Counted from the first letter of the stretch, positions 37,101 to 51,026 are shown. The stretch is DNA of 64,000 bases from Dicaeum eximium (GCA_013396995.1 VWZP01008548.1:1116001-1180000), one strand, 5' to 3'. The notes: generated from the letters alone by a model not told the origin. Numbers and translations: made by a program.

Positions 37101-39429
37101 ATTGGAATGGAAAGGTCCACTACTTGCATGTGGTGACATGAAATGGTATTAATGCTGATAATAGAAACATGGACTATGGCTGGCTACCAAACCTACCAAT
37201 AGCTATCCTCATGCACCATAAAGTAAAAATTAAGTTAGTCATTTATCTAAAATTTTATGTAAGGAAATAGCATGACACCTTTAGAAAAGTGTTAGAAAGT
37301 TCTGTTTCCTGATAGATGTTCAACTATCTTGCAAGACGAGGAAAAATAAAGTTACCACTGAAGAAAAGCAATGTAAGATCATCAGTGTCAGTCCCCTAAA
37401 AGAGGCAAGCATGGTAGCCAGTGTGATACTACTACAGCAGTACTTTTGATGTACTTGTTAAACCTGAAAAAGGAATTGATCTTAAGCAGGAAATATGCCA
37501 TATGCCTCTTCTGCATAAAGGCTTGACCTCTGAGGTCTGCTAGCTAGCACTTACTAGTACATTTTAAATGCAAATTTTAAAATCTTATCCTATTTTATCT
37601 TCTTTTGCACTAGACATATGAGCAACTATCAGAGAAAAACTATCTACAAATTATAAGTGTTCTAAGTTTTAAATTCATTTACTCAGACCTTTTTCATCCC
37701 ATTTCTTTGAATTTTCTTTTTTCAAGTTCTAAAGAAAATAAGTTTACCATCTGGACTGTCTGCAGAAGTAGGAAGTTTCTAAATATTAGCAAAAGCAAGA
37801 TTTAATGTACTAAGTGACAGAGACTAGTACATGAAAAGTTCTTATAAGGCTCATGTTCAGCAAGAAAACAAGTTATTCTGGTTGTTGTCAACAAGTTGTC
37901 TGATTATTTTTTAAACCAAATAAACTAATCCACCTCAGCAATCTCAAACTGACTCCTTGCTGAGGTTATCTTAAACAATATCCACAACAAAGAAATTAAT
38001 TGCTGATGGGAAGGGAGCACAAGCAGTGTAACTCGCTTCATATTTAGAACCTTACAGCAACTCTTTTCAAAGGTTCACATCAATACTAATTTTAGATGGT
38101 CTTCTCACTCTCTTTTCTGTTTCTGTTTCCTCATATCACAAAGATGAAAAATGACACTGATACATTTAACAGACATTACTATGAAAAAGCCGGGATCTGT
38201 CTCATAATAAGGGACAAACAGAATGAACTATAAACATAAAGTAAACTGGTATAATTTGGTAGCTCTGAGATTATTAATAACCAATTTATTTGTTTCTTTC
38301 TTGTTTCAGATTTCTCAAAGCCCAAGGGTCTGGTCTTCCCAATTTTACCGGATTAAATAGAAAATACATGGCTGTTTACTTAGTCTCAGATGTGGTAAAC
38401 ACTGAAATTCCCAAATTCTATGTTTTGTTTGACTTTTTTTGACTTGTTTGACTTTTGCAACAGCTTTTCCCTACCATGTGAGAGTTTTGACCTTTCCCAA
38501 TTAAAGACACCTGCTCAGTTAAATTGCAGGAGGATTTTATTTGTTCATTTTAGATTTTCAAAATAAAATATTTGGGATAATAAGGTTTTAATATTTTCTC
38601 TTGTATCAATAAAGTCTGTAGTTTTTCATTACATGAGACTGAATAGGTGTGTGAAATGAGAACATTAATGCCTTATATATGTATTTACTCATCATACACA
38701 TCCTTAAAAAAACCCAAATGTCTGTTATTGTTTCTTTCTTATTTAAAAAATTCCCTTTATAGTCTACTCTGATCTGCACGTTTCCCCCCAAATCCTTTAA
38801 CTACCACATCACCACTTCTGATTAGATCTAAAGTAATGATCCCTACTGTGCCCCGCAAAATATGTTTCCTCTTTTGAGCCCTTACAATTGTGCCAACTGT
38901 ATAACCTTTAAGATAGAAAGGAAATACTCTTAAAAAAAAAAAAAATAAAAAAAAGACAAAAACAAACCAAACATTTCTTGGATCAGAAAAGCTTTGCTAA
39001 AAATGGTAAAATAAGAAAAATAAATTATTTTATAAATTTAATTGATAATAAAGAAAACAAATGCAGCTCTACTTAGAGAACTAATCTTCAATATTTACAA
39101 ATATATAAGAGAAAATTTAACTGCATATGTGACAAATTAGCTCATGACTATGATTCATTTATCTTTCCTGACCTGAGACTCATTTTGGCAGGGTATTCCC
39201 ATTAGGGCTACACAGTAAAGCAACACATTTACCTTAAATAAAGGAGTCACTTTCCAGTCAGGCATCAACTATTTAGAGCTACTGAAAATATATATTTGGG
39301 AATGGTTTTGGACATATTCTATCATTGTATGATAAAGTTCAGGCTGCTTTTAATATATATTATAGATTTTTATATATGCATATGTATGGTATGTGTATAA
39401 ATGCATACATCTCTATCTCTCTATATTGA
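31121..39429. other. Non-coding sequence with small simple repeats
   Basis: No gene recognised in about 8 kb. Homopolymer C and A runs lie near 31901-31922, a CCAA microsatellite at 34843-34878, and a T run at 35146-35163. The longest frame of the window (34249-34779, minus) is hydrophobic and low in information because the plus strand is purine-rich. It is not called as a gene. Confidence 0.55.
34843..34935. repeat. CCAA microsatellite and A/C-rich tail
   Basis: A CCAA array of about nine units is followed by irregular AAACC and AAAACC motifs, forming a low-complexity tract. Confidence 0.95.
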
Positions 39430-39835
39430 TATACCACTTATACTGTCCTTGGAGAGCAACTGGTTGGTGAAGAACTCTAAAACTGACAAGATGGACAGAG
39501 CCTGGGTACACTTGAAATTTGAACAGTAAGTTTGAGGGCTACCCCTCACAGAACTAAGGGTCCTGGCTGGATTAAACTTTGCTAAGGATTTAAAGCCGGA
39601 GTGCATGGAACTCCTGGCATAGCTAACTATTCCAAAGCTGTGACTGTTGGACCTTGTGCACCACCCACCCTGAAAGTTGTGAGCATATCCTAATGCTTTC
39701 CTGATAGGATATCTGTCTTTGCAGTAAATAACTGAGAATTTCTGAGTTCTTCAGTGTTTTTGAGATCTTGCATGGGCTAGAAGTCCTGGCTGTCTTGGTC
39801 TTACAGGGCTGCATTATTGCACTGGAAAAAAAAAA
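39430..39835 (+). mobile_element. Probable degenerate LTR
   Basis: The block order recalls an avian retroviral LTR in plus orientation: CCAAAGCTGTGACTGTTGGA near 39632, GTGCACCACCCACCCTG, CAGTAAATAACTGAGAATTT near 39722, GAGATCTTGCATGGGC, then TGTCTTGGTCTTACAGGGCT and GCATTATTGCACTGG near 39811 before an A-rich end. Termini and target-site duplications are not visible, and I could not confirm the family. Two minus-strand frames across it are incidental. Confidence 0.4.
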
Positions 39836-40588
39836 TCAAATCACTAAAAGATTGTAAAAGCAGAACTACTTCATTAAAAAAATACACAAATCCCCGTGTT
39901 TTTAATAAACTGATATATTATAATTGCTTCACTGGAAATTTGCTAACCATCTTTACTCTAAATTTTTCAACCAATGTAATCCAAATTAAAGGAAACTATG
40001 TTTTTGAGAAACTGTTCATGCTTCCTGTCAAAAAGATAAAAATAACAAATACACGTATAAAGTACTATAAGTTAATACAGAAAACTGCCCTTACAACAAT
40101 GAAAAACCTATTTTAATTAGGACAAATTCCTCTATTTTTATATGAAAAATACAAGAAAATTGCACACTTACTATGAAACATTTACATTAATATTAATGTT
40201 ACATAAGACTAGAAGATGTAAGTGGAAATAGATTACAATAAAGCAATGAACAACCAAGATATTTGTCTAGTACCATATGTAAGTAAAATCAACAATATAC
40301 TGCAAAATCTTTATATTTTGTTAAAATAGCATTTTTAGTTACAAATTTAAAAAATCTTCCTACGTTTATAAAAAGTTAACGTTTAGGTTTGCTGGAAATC
40401 CTAGTACCTTAGCATTTCTGGGTTTACACTGTTTAATGAGAAAAGAATGGTACAGTTTGTAAATTTTGATGACTTGACTTGGCAGAGTGTCACTTCTAAC
40501 TTTTCATCCTGTTACCACCCTGCTACTGAAAGAAGGGGAAGGCTTATAGGAGGACCACCCTTCACTGGTCAAACTAAATCATTTACTT

Positions 40589-41026
40589 CATAGAATCATA
40601 GAATAATTTAGGTCGGAAAAGACCTTTGAGATCATTGAATCCAACTATTAACCTAACACTGGCAATTCTGTCACTAAACAATGTCTCTGTGTGCCACATC
40701 TACAAGTCTTTGAAACACTTCCAGGGGTGGGGATTCAGCCACTTCCCTGAAAAAAACTATTCCAATTCTTGACAGACTTTTCTGTTAAGAAATTTATCTT
40801 AGTGTACAATCTAAACCTCTCCTGGCAAAACTTGAGACATTTTCTTCTTGTCCTATTGCTTGTCACTTGGGAGAAGAGACTGACCCCACTTTCTTACATA
40901 CTCTGAGTTGGTTATGAAGAACAATAAGGTCTCATGAGCTTTATTTTAAGCTAAACAATTCCAGTTCCCTGAGGTGCTCCTCCTAAGTCTTGTGCTCCAG
41001 ACCTTTCACCACCTCTTTAGCCCTTC
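40589..41026 (-). mobile_element. CR1 LINE, 3' part, 5'-truncated
   Basis: The plus strand opens with the reverse complement of a CR1 terminus, CATAGAATCATAGAATAATT, followed by GGTCGGAAAAGACCTTTGAG. The full order of the CR1 3' region then follows: CACTTCCAGGGGTGG, GACTTTTCTGTTAAGAAATT, TTCTTCTTGTCCTATTGCTT and TTCCCTGAGGTGCTCCTCCT. The match ends near GACCTTTCACCACCTCTTTA at 41026. About 440 bp remain, with no open frame. It is one of the clearest CR1 copies here. Confidence 0.92.
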
Positions 41027-42084
41027 ATGTTGTTAATGCTTAGGAAATTTACTTAATTTTGAGCAGAGAATATAACTGTAACTTTTTAAACTATAACTTC
41101 AGTGATCAAAATGAAAACCATTTCTATATAAGAGATACTAAAAGGCTGTAAAATATATTGTTCATAGTAATTACTAATATGCTTGGATTTTTGGTGAGGT
41201 TTTTTTGAAAAAAAGATTCTTCATATTATGAAAGAAAACATTATAATACTATAAAACTCTGTCAATAATAAATTAAAATAACTACAGACAGTTAATACAA
41301 ACCATCTGGTTCAAACAACAGGCAACGTTAATGGTCATATTTTAAAATAACACATGGAACTGAAAAAAATCACATTATTCCTTGAACAATCTTTTGGGGA
41401 TACACAATAATTGTCACACCACTTATATTAGAAGGCAATGAAATGTTATTTGACAATTTTGCTGAGATAACACTTTTCCAAAGTTAGTATTCTAACGTAA
41501 TTGAGGATGGGCATAACATTAACTTTAATAAAGAGATCATAGTGTCTTTGTGGGAAGAAGTAGGCATATTCATACTGAGCAGAATTATAGGACGGAATTT
41601 GCATCCATTAGAAATAGTCAGATAGTTGGGTAATAGCTGAAGTCCCGATGCTGGGCATACAGAACCCAAGGTATCTTGCATGAGTTCCTCCTGGGCAAGC
41701 TAGGCATGGAGCCAGTTTTGAAATGCGAAGAAAGTACTCCTATGTTTTGTGTATGTTCATTTGCAGCTTTGACAATAATTCATGTTGCTGTCAGCTTCTT
41801 AGAGAAACACATTTTCCTCTTTCCAGGGCCCCATTGATCACTGAATACGCAACTGAATCAGAGCAGACATTACTGATAGTAGTATATCTGGTTTAAAAAT
41901 AACAGGATGAAACTAAATCTTCCTATTTTTTACCAAGACCAATTTAGAAAGTCCTTTCTTCCTTCCTTTCATCAGTTCACTGGTGTGACCAGAAACAAAA
42001 ATTATATTTTAGCTCATAATATACTTTTAAATTTGAATAGTAACATTTCAAGAAAAGGTGCATAAGTTTTCACCAATGTCTTGT
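41027..42084. other. Non-coding sequence, no feature recognised
   Basis: AT-rich DNA between two CR1 fragments. I see no gene or repeat in it. Confidence 0.6.
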
Positions 42085-42465
42085 ATGCATCCTCTTTCAG
42101 GTAAGCATTTCATTTGCTTTTTGACCTCCACTGCAGGACTTTGTATTGATCTATCAATGTTGGTGTCTGGTTTTTTTTTTTCATTTATGTTTCACTTCAT
42201 TTAGAACTCAGACATACACAAGTAGGTCATATTATTCCCTCCAACATTCACCACTTTGCCTTCAATGAAAGTTATTTCATCCAGAATTAGGCTGCCTGTT
42301 CACCAAAGTCCTTTTGAAGTTTTTCACAATATCCTTGAGACCTGATTAACCCAAATATGCTTAGCTGTTTTTGTTGCTAATTAAACCACCTCATTCCTCA
42401 CCTTTGCCAAGTTACTAAGAAGGATATTCAGTAATGCAAACACCCTATGTGGTAAGTTTGCACTT
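42085..42465 (-). mobile_element. Old CR1-like LINE fragment, strongly diverged
   Basis: On the plus strand the blocks GCATTTCATTTGCTTTTTGACC (starting about 42105), CTTCAATGAAAGTTATTTCATC (starting about 42260), CAAAGTCCTTTTGAAG (42304-42319), CACCTCATTCCTCACC and CTAAGAAGGATATTCAGTAA follow the order of an ancient CR1 ORF2/3' region in reverse complement. A T run at 42171-42180 interrupts it. Divergence is high, and the call rests on block order more than identity. Confidence 0.45.
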
Positions 42466-44984
42466 ACCACTTTTATATACTTGAAAACAATGATTTCTAT
42501 TCACTTAGCTTGTTTTCTTCTGCAAGATAACAGATGTCTATTCTGGATATATTTCAATTATATCAGAATTTAATCTTTTCTCTCTCATTTCATACAGCTG
42601 AGAAATATAATACATTGCAGCCTTAACAGAAATAAACAAAGACAAACAGAAGGATAGCTCATGCTTGATTAAAAGTTTTCTTTTGTTTTCTATTTTGATA
42701 AGAAGAATTAAAAAAAAATGCAGAGGTGATCATAAAACCACCCTGATAACAGTAAAAAAAAAGAAACAGAAATATTAAAGTGACATAAAATTACAAAAAT
42801 TTCCTTGATAAACAGGGACGATACAAGAGAGAGGTGCATTTTTATATTCAGAATGATGATTCATTACTGTGAAATAACAAGTAAGTTAGTTGGAGACCAG
42901 GTTTCCAATGGTGATCTTTATTTCTCAATTGCCCTTTATCATATCTAATATCCTTACATCACAAAAAGTAATTTTTTTTAAACTACCTTTTCTTGGTGGT
43001 GAAACCATTCACCTCATGTCTCAATAAGCAAACATAGAACTGAAGATAATGGATAAGCAATATTTAGACTAATAATATAAGAAGTAAAGAAATTATTAGA
43101 CAGTTATTTAGCTAGTTGTGAAATAATCTTTACAACCAATAAGCAGAGTACTTGATACAAAATTTATAAACATAAAATATAACTGTCTTAAATTTTTTGT
43201 CAGATCTGCTGTATTCATTCATTTCAAAGTCATTTATTGCTTGCTCTATGCAAGCCTTAAAAATGTCAGCCCAATATTGCTGACAAATAGATGATTTTTA
43301 CATCAATAAAAGATATTGAAGTTCCTTTTTTTTTTAAAATTTTTAGCACTACAGTGAAAAGTATGGTCTTAATGAGAAGGATTTTAGAAAAAAATTGAGG
43401 AGCAGAGCTATATTAGAAATGTCCCTTTTAAGATACATGAATGTATTATCTAAATAAAATATTAATGCAGTAAAGATTTTAGGTCTGATATCATATGAAT
43501 CTTGACTGAAGAGATTTTTTTAGTGTAATCTTTATGTATTTTAAATGTGTATATGGGTAATTTGAAATTGTGTATTTATATACATAAAAGCAGAAATCTG
43601 TATGTCCATGAATTCAACCTTAGATACTTGTAGGCTTCTATCTGTGACTTTGGGGTTAACTAGTTTTAAAATAGACTAAAAGGCTTGTAAGTCACCTTCC
43701 AGTTTATTTTTGGCTTTTGGCACATTCCTGCTGTTGTATTCTTTTTTCCACTACCTTTTTCTGACAAACTATAGGTCATGTTAGACAATCTTTTGACCTA
43801 TAACTTATGGCAGTGTCTACTGAGTGGTAATAACAGTAATTAGGCTTTTGCAATGTGAATAGAGATGTCCAGCATAAATAGGGTCAAAATGAACATCAAG
43901 ATACATGCACAACATAAGAAACATAATCAAATATTATGTGTAGATCAAATCTGAAATAAATCACTATAAACAAATACCTTTATAGAGGTGTTTTTGTGTT
44001 TTGCTTGTATATTTGTTTGGGTGGTTGTGTGAGTTTTTTGTTTGGTTTAGTGGGGGTTTTTTGTTTGTTGGTTTGAGGCTTTTTGTTGTTGTTGTTGTTG
44101 ATTTGATTTTTTTTCTTGTGGGATTCACTTGACTTTAGTTAATAAATACTGATATCTGAGAAGTGCCTAGAACATCAGGATTATAAATGGTGTTCATGGT
44201 CATTCAGTCAGATGCAGATGTCTAAATCATAGATTCTGACATTAGGACAGATGTAGCCCACATTTTTATTCTTCAGTTTGATTAACTCACTATGTCCAAG
44301 TTCAGACTTCGTGTCTCTTGACCTCATCTTACAAATTTAAGCATTCAACCCTCTTTTCACACAAACCTCTGCTTGGACATTATCATTCTACTGCATCCTG
44401 ATTTAATACTCATTTAGAGTCATACAAATGATCATTATTTCAGCAAGCTTTGGTACTAGATAGTTTAACATGAAGTGTTTGCCTTCTGTCAGAGAAGACC
44501 ATAGTATTCTTACCTATAATTTCTATTAAACTGAGCTGATTGAAAACATCACTTTTTTTTTCTTGAACATTCTGGCTTGTTAACCTGTGAAATTTTCACC
44601 TGGAAACTATTTATTTTGGTGACTTAACTGTATTTCTGTTAAATTTTCATGTGAATCCATAGATTTCTTATTTTTATCATAGATATAGTATATCTCTAGA
44701 TGTCTATATATTTAGGTCAGCTGATTCCTGTCATAAAACCCTCCCCAAATTGCAATACACATAAATTTTGTCATAGAACAGCTAATGTCTTTTCTGGTAA
44801 CATCAGCTTTTTCTTTTTTTTCCTGTAAGATTTAATGTATTTCTGCATAAAATTTCAAGTATCTAATTTCTAATACTAAAAGCTGCTTTTGTTTGGCTGA
44901 TTTCTGGCAGTCAGCCCTGCCTAGTTTGAAACCTTCAATAGGGATATTTTGTAGTTTAGGAAAGGCACCCCCTACTTTAGTTGT
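42466..44984. other. Non-coding sequence with a T/G-rich tract
   Basis: No gene recognised. A T/G-rich low-complexity tract (TTTG and GTT units) lies at about 43988-44110 and ends in five GTT units. The rest is AT-rich and unassigned. Confidence 0.6.
43988..44110. repeat. TTTG/GTT low-complexity tract
   Basis: Irregular TTTG and GTTT units with a run of GTT at 44085-44100. It resembles the reverse complement of the CAAA-type tracts at 18900 and 56280. Confidence 0.85.
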
Positions 44985-45363
44985 CCCATTGACATGCTCC
45001 AAAAAATTCCACTGCTCCTTCCCCCTCCTTGTCTTCCTGCTCCATGTGGCATAAAAGGCAAAGATCAGAGGTTGAGGTAAAAACAATTTAGTGGAAAAAG
45101 CAACGAGATAAGAAAATGCACAGCACAAGAGAGAGAGTAATTCACATACAAAATGCTTACCAAGCCTGACTGAATGAACCACAGCCACCATCCTGCTGCT
45201 CCCTCTGGCTTGGGACTGGCACCATGCACCCCTGATGGGAAGGAACTCCGTTTTCTTGGAAGAGAGCCCTTTTTCCTCATATTCAATGTGAAGTGGCATA
45301 AAAAAACTTAGTCATGTGCCTTCTTGGTTATTGCAGAAATTTACCCTGTCCCAGCCAGAAGCA
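44985..45363 (-). mobile_element. ERVL-type LTR, minus orientation, with internal deletion
   Basis: The right edge, read on the minus strand, opens TGCTTCTGGCTGGGACAGGG then TAAATTTC, a typical avian ERVL-type LTR start. The expected middle is missing. Later parts then appear: GGAGTTCCTTCCCATCAGGG, GGTGGCTGTGGTTCATTCAG, CTAAATTGTTTTTACCTCAA (the region before the usual polyadenylation site) and a GAGGGGGAAGGAGCAG-type end. The 155-codon minus-strand frame across it is a chance product. The inner edge near 44985 is approximate. Confidence 0.6.
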
Positions 45364-48300
45364 GAACAGTAAAATATATTTTTTATGGTCTACCTGATTT
45401 AAAGCACTATCATTTTCCAGAATTTCCCAGAGTGCGAGTTCAGTTGTACAAAGCTATCCAAAATTTATCTTTTGAAGGTTCTTTTAAAAAGCTCCATTCT
45501 TAGTTGTACTTAGGACATGTTACTCTGGCACATTTCTTAAACATCTTTAATATTCTCTACCTATGCCTTATAATATTCATATCCTGTCAAACCACCTCTA
45601 CACCACTGACAAAAAAAATTAACTCTGCATTTACTCTATTACCCACTTTCTTATTGTTTTGCAAAAGAATTTTGTCTCTTTTGCTAATCTTATGTGTAGG
45701 CTAACGTCAGGAAAGATGTTTTTACTACTCAACAAAAAGAATTGCCTCCATCTCTCTTTAGGTGATACTGAAAAATCTTGTGCTTCTGTGCAGGTTTTTT
45801 TGACAGAGGAAAAATTACTATCCCCAGCACAGTACTAATACTGTAATAGCTGCTGTGACATAGGGCCCTGTTTTATGCAGGAAGTTAATGAGCCCTAACC
45901 ACTCCTATTTATTCTGTAAGCAAGACAACAAAAAGGTACTGAACTAAACAAGACAAGGAATCAGAAAAAAAGAATTCTGAAGTGAGATAACTGAATTCAT
46001 ATGAAGTAATCATGTCTTTGCTCATTCAGGTGAGTTCTGCCAATAATTGCAGAAGAGGATGCAATCATATTGTAAATTGGATACAAGGTAATTCTTGTAA
46101 GATCATGGAATATCTGATCCTGATTTCATTATATCATGGATCCTGATTTCAGGTGTCCAAAATATTTAAAAGACTCTCAAATAAAAATGACGTACTTGAA
46201 AGTAATGCTATGACAAAGGACAAAAATAAAACTGTTGTGAGAACAGATATAATACATGAGTATGGGGGTTTTCAACACTTCTGTATCAGTTACTCCTAAT
46301 TCTCACTACCCAAATACAAAGGAGTTTGTTTATTTATTTATTTATTTGTAGTTCTTGAAACTTTAGTGCATTAGTCATTACTGCAAGTCAGTTCATTTCA
46401 ATATTTTCAAACAAAGAAAGTTGAAACATAGATCCTCTACCTGGGGAAATCCCAAATACATAGGCTGCTGGAGGCTAGGATGCAATATAAAGAGAAATAT
46501 TAGTTGTAAACTACCTGCTGCTTCTATTCTTTTACAAATAATCTTCAACATGTTCTGGAAGAATAAAAGTACTAGGTTCAAGGGAAGGGTTTTTTGATAC
46601 ATTGCATTATCATTTTGAAGGTTCCTTATTCTTCAAATTGCTTAAGCGTCCTTTATCATCTGCAATAATTTAATATAGATTCTAAAATGATAGAACTTTT
46701 TCTCTTTAAATTCTATACTTTGAAATTGAAGATTTCATTTATACACTATTATTTTTACATGCTCTTGATTATATGCTATTTCATAGATTAAATAAAACCT
46801 ACATAAAAGAAGCAGCAATGTCAAATAACATACTTTCATATATCTACTTTAGACATAAAAATTGTTCACATTATTTGGGTATGCTGTCATTAATATAAAT
46901 TATTTAACAGTCTTTTACTAAGATTTTTTAAAAATTTTATTTATTTTTATTATAATCAGATTTATTAGCAATAAATCAGAAGGTATGGAGAAATATATAA
47001 AGAAGCAACCTGTAAATATGAATGGAAATACCTAATTTATTCCTTCTCTTCATCTACCATTGTATTTTGAAGCCAGTAGCAGAGATATCTTGGACTGTCC
47101 AAGAAAGAGCCATAAGAAAGTGTACTTTGACAGTAATATAACATTTCAAAATGTGTATGCTGCTTTTTTTCAATTTGACTACATTTGAATTAATTTGTAG
47201 ACTATCTCCCCAATGAGTACTTTAGCCTTCACTCTGACTTTCCACGTGAACTCATTTTTCCAGTGATATTTTTACCTTGAATATTGTATTTGGTTCACTT
47301 CTCTTTCAATTTAATTCAGCTGGTAGTAGAGAGACACTAGATGTCAATGCGAATGAGAATCTGTGGTTTTTTAAATTTATTATTTTTTATCCTGCTCTCC
47401 TGTGAACTAAAGAACAAGTTTCTATTTGCTTACATGCAGTTCAGGCCCCTTAGGGTGGCTAAAAAAAAGGATTGGACACCAAGTCACCTAGCTAACTGAA
47501 TTGTTCTCCTGACTCTTCACAAATTTAGATGAAGACATCCACCTTGTAAACCTTTGAAGATGTGTCCGTACGTATATGCAGAAACAAAACCCAAACAGAC
47601 AAAAACAAACAGAAGAACCCCATAAACCCGCCTAGTACCTCATAAACTTTCCTTAGTTTAGTTCACTGCAAAATCAACCAAAAACCACAACTACTCAAAA
47701 TACTTCCTTACTGATTCACTGTATAGTTTCTTTCTTTGTGAATCTTTGTAACAAAATGTATGGTGTACAGAAGTTTTTTGGAGTACAAAATGTTTAAAAA
47801 CCCAACCCCCAACTATTTCTGTCATCCTTTTCCACAAACACTGCATTTACACATGTGTGGAATCCCTGCCCAGGGTGCTATAAGTGCTGGGTTCCAAGAG
47901 GAGTGCTCTGAGCATGTCCTGCCCTCAAAGGAATTGTGATCTCTGCAGCTCCTTTCACTTCTTATCCTTTGGCCATCTTCCTTCCAGAGTATGAAATTGT
48001 AACATGTCCAGATAAGGGCAACACAGCTTCTCATAAACTTTGGTTTCCTTTGGAAAGGTAAAAATGGTGTCAGTGGAAATTTTCATTTCTCTTAGAATCA
48101 AGATATGGTCTTGAGGAATCATGAAATGGATTATATCCCAGATCAATCCTGTTCTCTTATAGATTCATAAAATAAATTGTGCTTTGGATTCAAAACCTAC
48201 TCTTAAAAATGTACAGAGAAAAAGGAATATTTTTTAATGCAAATCACAGAATGACTGCTACTGCCTAACCAAATTTAGATGACTTTTAATTGTTTTTCAA

Positions 48301-48374
48301 AAAGTGAGGTTAAATATAATACACTGTTGTTCTCTGGCATGAGGGGTTTCTAGTTATGGTGGTGTTTTCCCACA
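45364..48374. other. Non-coding sequence, one small microsatellite
   Basis: A TTTA array lies at 46328-46348. A moderately GC-richer segment at 47820-48150 gives short minus-strand frames but no recognisable product or repeat family. Nothing else is seen. Confidence 0.55.
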
Positions 48375-48784
48375 GTGCATAAGGACTTTGACTCCATGTA
48401 TCAGAAGGCTTTAAGGTAGTTTATTCATGATCAGCTCCATGTTCCAGCCCCGAGGCTTAATGCCTCTTTCAATGCAGCCTGCAATGCCTCTTCACAAAGC
48501 TTTGGTGCAATCTTCGTACAATGCTTTCTTCTTTGTGCTTACTACAAGAATGCCTAGAGCTCAGTGATAACAACTCTCTATATCATTGGTTGAAAGAGAG
48601 ATAAAGAGAGACCCATATCTCCCATGTTATGGGACAAGGTAGAAAACAGCAGGTGTTATTTTGAAAATACAGAAAATTTTTATAGAACTGCTGGTGGGAA
48701 AATGATCTTTTCTCTTGTGAAAAGAAAACCGAGCAGGCGTGCTGCTAGGAAATTCAGAAAACCCAAAATCATAATTACCACAAT
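48375..48784 (+). mobile_element. LTR, same family as the nested copy at 24.1 kb
   Basis: The plus strand shares ordered blocks with the minus strand of the insertion at 24095-24481. They are GACTCCATGTATCAGAAGGC at 48391-48410, a TTTATTCATGA polyadenylation-like area, an ATCATTGGTTGAAAGAG block near 48581, CATATCTCCCATGTTATGGGACA near 48613, and AAATTCAGAAAACCCAAAAT with ACCACAATACA at the end. Length, about 410 bp, agrees with the 387 bp of the other copy. Both termini are eroded, and no viral coding sequence is attached. Confidence 0.55.
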
Positions 48785-50607
48785 ACACCATCAAAATTAA
48801 ACAATAGATTTAAGTAATATCTTAAATCTAACAATCTAAACTGTTATAATTTTTCTTTGAGTGAGAATTGGAGGTCCATATGATTTTCAATCCATAAAAT
48901 CAAAATTGTATGCAGTTACAGACATACCAAAAAACTGAGTGGCAGCAATCATTGAATCAAATATGGAGAATCTCCAAAGATCTGGAATTTGCTAGTTAGC
49001 CAAAGGCTATCAAATAGAACATCTGATAGAGCCATGTTATAAGCATTACATGTACAAATGGGATAATAAACCACACAATGAAAGTCAGAAAATCCTGTTT
49101 TTGCTGTAGTATTCTTTCCAACTCTCTTTGAGTCTTCTCTGGTACTGACCACTTTTATTTTTAAATTCTCCTTCTGTTATAGAATACTACCATCCTATTG
49201 GGAATCACATCAGTGATGAGTAAATGTACGAGATATCTATTTCCTAGCTTCATATCTGTAACTTCCCATGCCATACCCGATTAAAATAAAGGAGTGGAAG
49301 AAAGAAAGACAATTAAAAGGAAAAGAAAGGAAAAAATAGAGTAGGCTGAGAGAAAATAATTTAGACCTAAATGGGAACTACAGGGAAAAAATACAGAAAT
49401 AAATTCCAGAACTAAGAAAAAAGAGGATTTAACAGACATAAAATAGAAAATAAAACATAAGGACAATATTTAAATTAATATAATGTTATCTATAAATCAA
49501 TGATTTAAAAAGAGAAATACTAGCTAACTTATTTCAATTGTGTTTACCACTATGTACCAGGTGTAGATGGCACATTTTGTACTACAGTGGCAGGATAAAG
49601 GTTATAAATTGAAACATAAAAATTCATTCTGCCAAGCAAAAGTTATTGCGGAGTAGGGAAATTGAAGGTTTTTTATGTGAAAGGGCCAGTGCCATATTTA
49701 CTGGCTACCACAGAACAATTGTATTGATTTTTTGGACACCTTTTACCTCTCTACAAATTAGCCACATCCTTGCAGTTTTCTATTCTTAGGACTGTGGATT
49801 GACTTGTGAGTGGAAACCAGCGATGTGTGATGTTACTATTAGAGATTTCACATCTTGGTATTAGAAGAAAATACTGTGTTTGATGTATCTGAAATATGAC
49901 CCATGTCTGATGATCCATGGTTCTGCAACTTTAATAGACTTCAATATAATTACAAATCCTGGATGAGAAGGAGAAGAGATCTACCCATGCAGAACTCCAT
50001 GCCCTTTTCCTTATGCTATTTCTGACAATTCCCTTAGCTCATATAGATCAGTTTAGGTACCCTACAACAAATCACAATGTGTAACCTGGCTGGTGCTCAT
50101 GTTATACCTATACATAAAAGACTGAACTAAGAATAGGAAAATAGGCATACATGGACTTAGCAAGGTAACTCAGGGTGTCTAGAAACACATCTCTTCCATC
50201 TCCTGCTCACAGGACTAGCAAGCCCACTGCAAAATCTACAGCCTCTTTCCCGCTCCTTAACTATACAAATCAAGGTCTGGAACTGTGGAAAGAAAATAAG
50301 CTGAAGAATATACACAATCCCAGCTGAAATCCTGTTTCTTTTCTTGATCTGTTCTCATACTGGAGTTACAAATGCCAGTCTAATGTGAATAACTTGGCTT
50401 CAAAAGAAAGACAAACTATGTAAATTACCACAAGGAGTTCAGGGTATTGGAAGTGAAAGACTATTCCTCTTTAGAGACCAAAGATGCTACTCTCTTCAGT
50501 GAACAATGAAAAGATGTTGCAGAGGTGATTACAGAAAGCCTTCAGTTCTACCTGTCTGATTTCTATTTTCATTAACATTATTGCGTTTTTTTATTTTTCT
50601 ATTTTTT

Positions 50608-50609
<2 letters not shown>

Positions 50610-50660
<51 letters not shown>
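50610..50660. repeat. Uninterrupted poly-T of 51 bases
   Basis: A pure T run, preceded by T-rich sequence and followed by GGTTTGGC. It is the longest homopolymer in the window. No polyadenylation signal lies just beside it on the minus strand, so a retroposed tail is not supported. Confidence 0.95.
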
Positions 50661-50661
<1 letters not shown>

Positions 50662-50718
50662 GTTTGGCTTTTTCCATTTGATTTTTCTGAAACAAACAAA
50701 CAAAACTCAGGAAAAAAC

Positions 50719-50750
50719 TAAACCAAACCAAACCAAACCAAATCAAACCA
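50719..50750. repeat. AAACC short tandem repeat
   Basis: Five-base AAACC units, about six with one variant, follow the poly-T by some 60 bases. Confidence 0.9.
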
Positions 50751-51026
50751 GAGAAGGGTTTCTTTTATTCCTGTGAGCAGAAGTAGAAGAGAGGTGCTGG
50801 GTGGCAGTTTATGGAATGAAATTACTGCTTATTCAGCACCGATTTCTCAACCCTTCTACAATACTTGGAAAGTACTTTGTAAACATTATTAGACAAAAAA
50901 AGCAAAGAAACCCAAGATTATATTCAGAGGATTTTTAAACAATAAAACTCTTCATCACGTGAAAATATAGCCACTAATGTACTTAGATGACATAAAAGAA
51001 AGTTCTATGAGAGAAAATAAAAGGTT

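Noticed and set aside
44832..45299. 155-codon minus-strand open frame
   Set aside because: It lies within an ERVL-type LTR remnant, where no protein is encoded.
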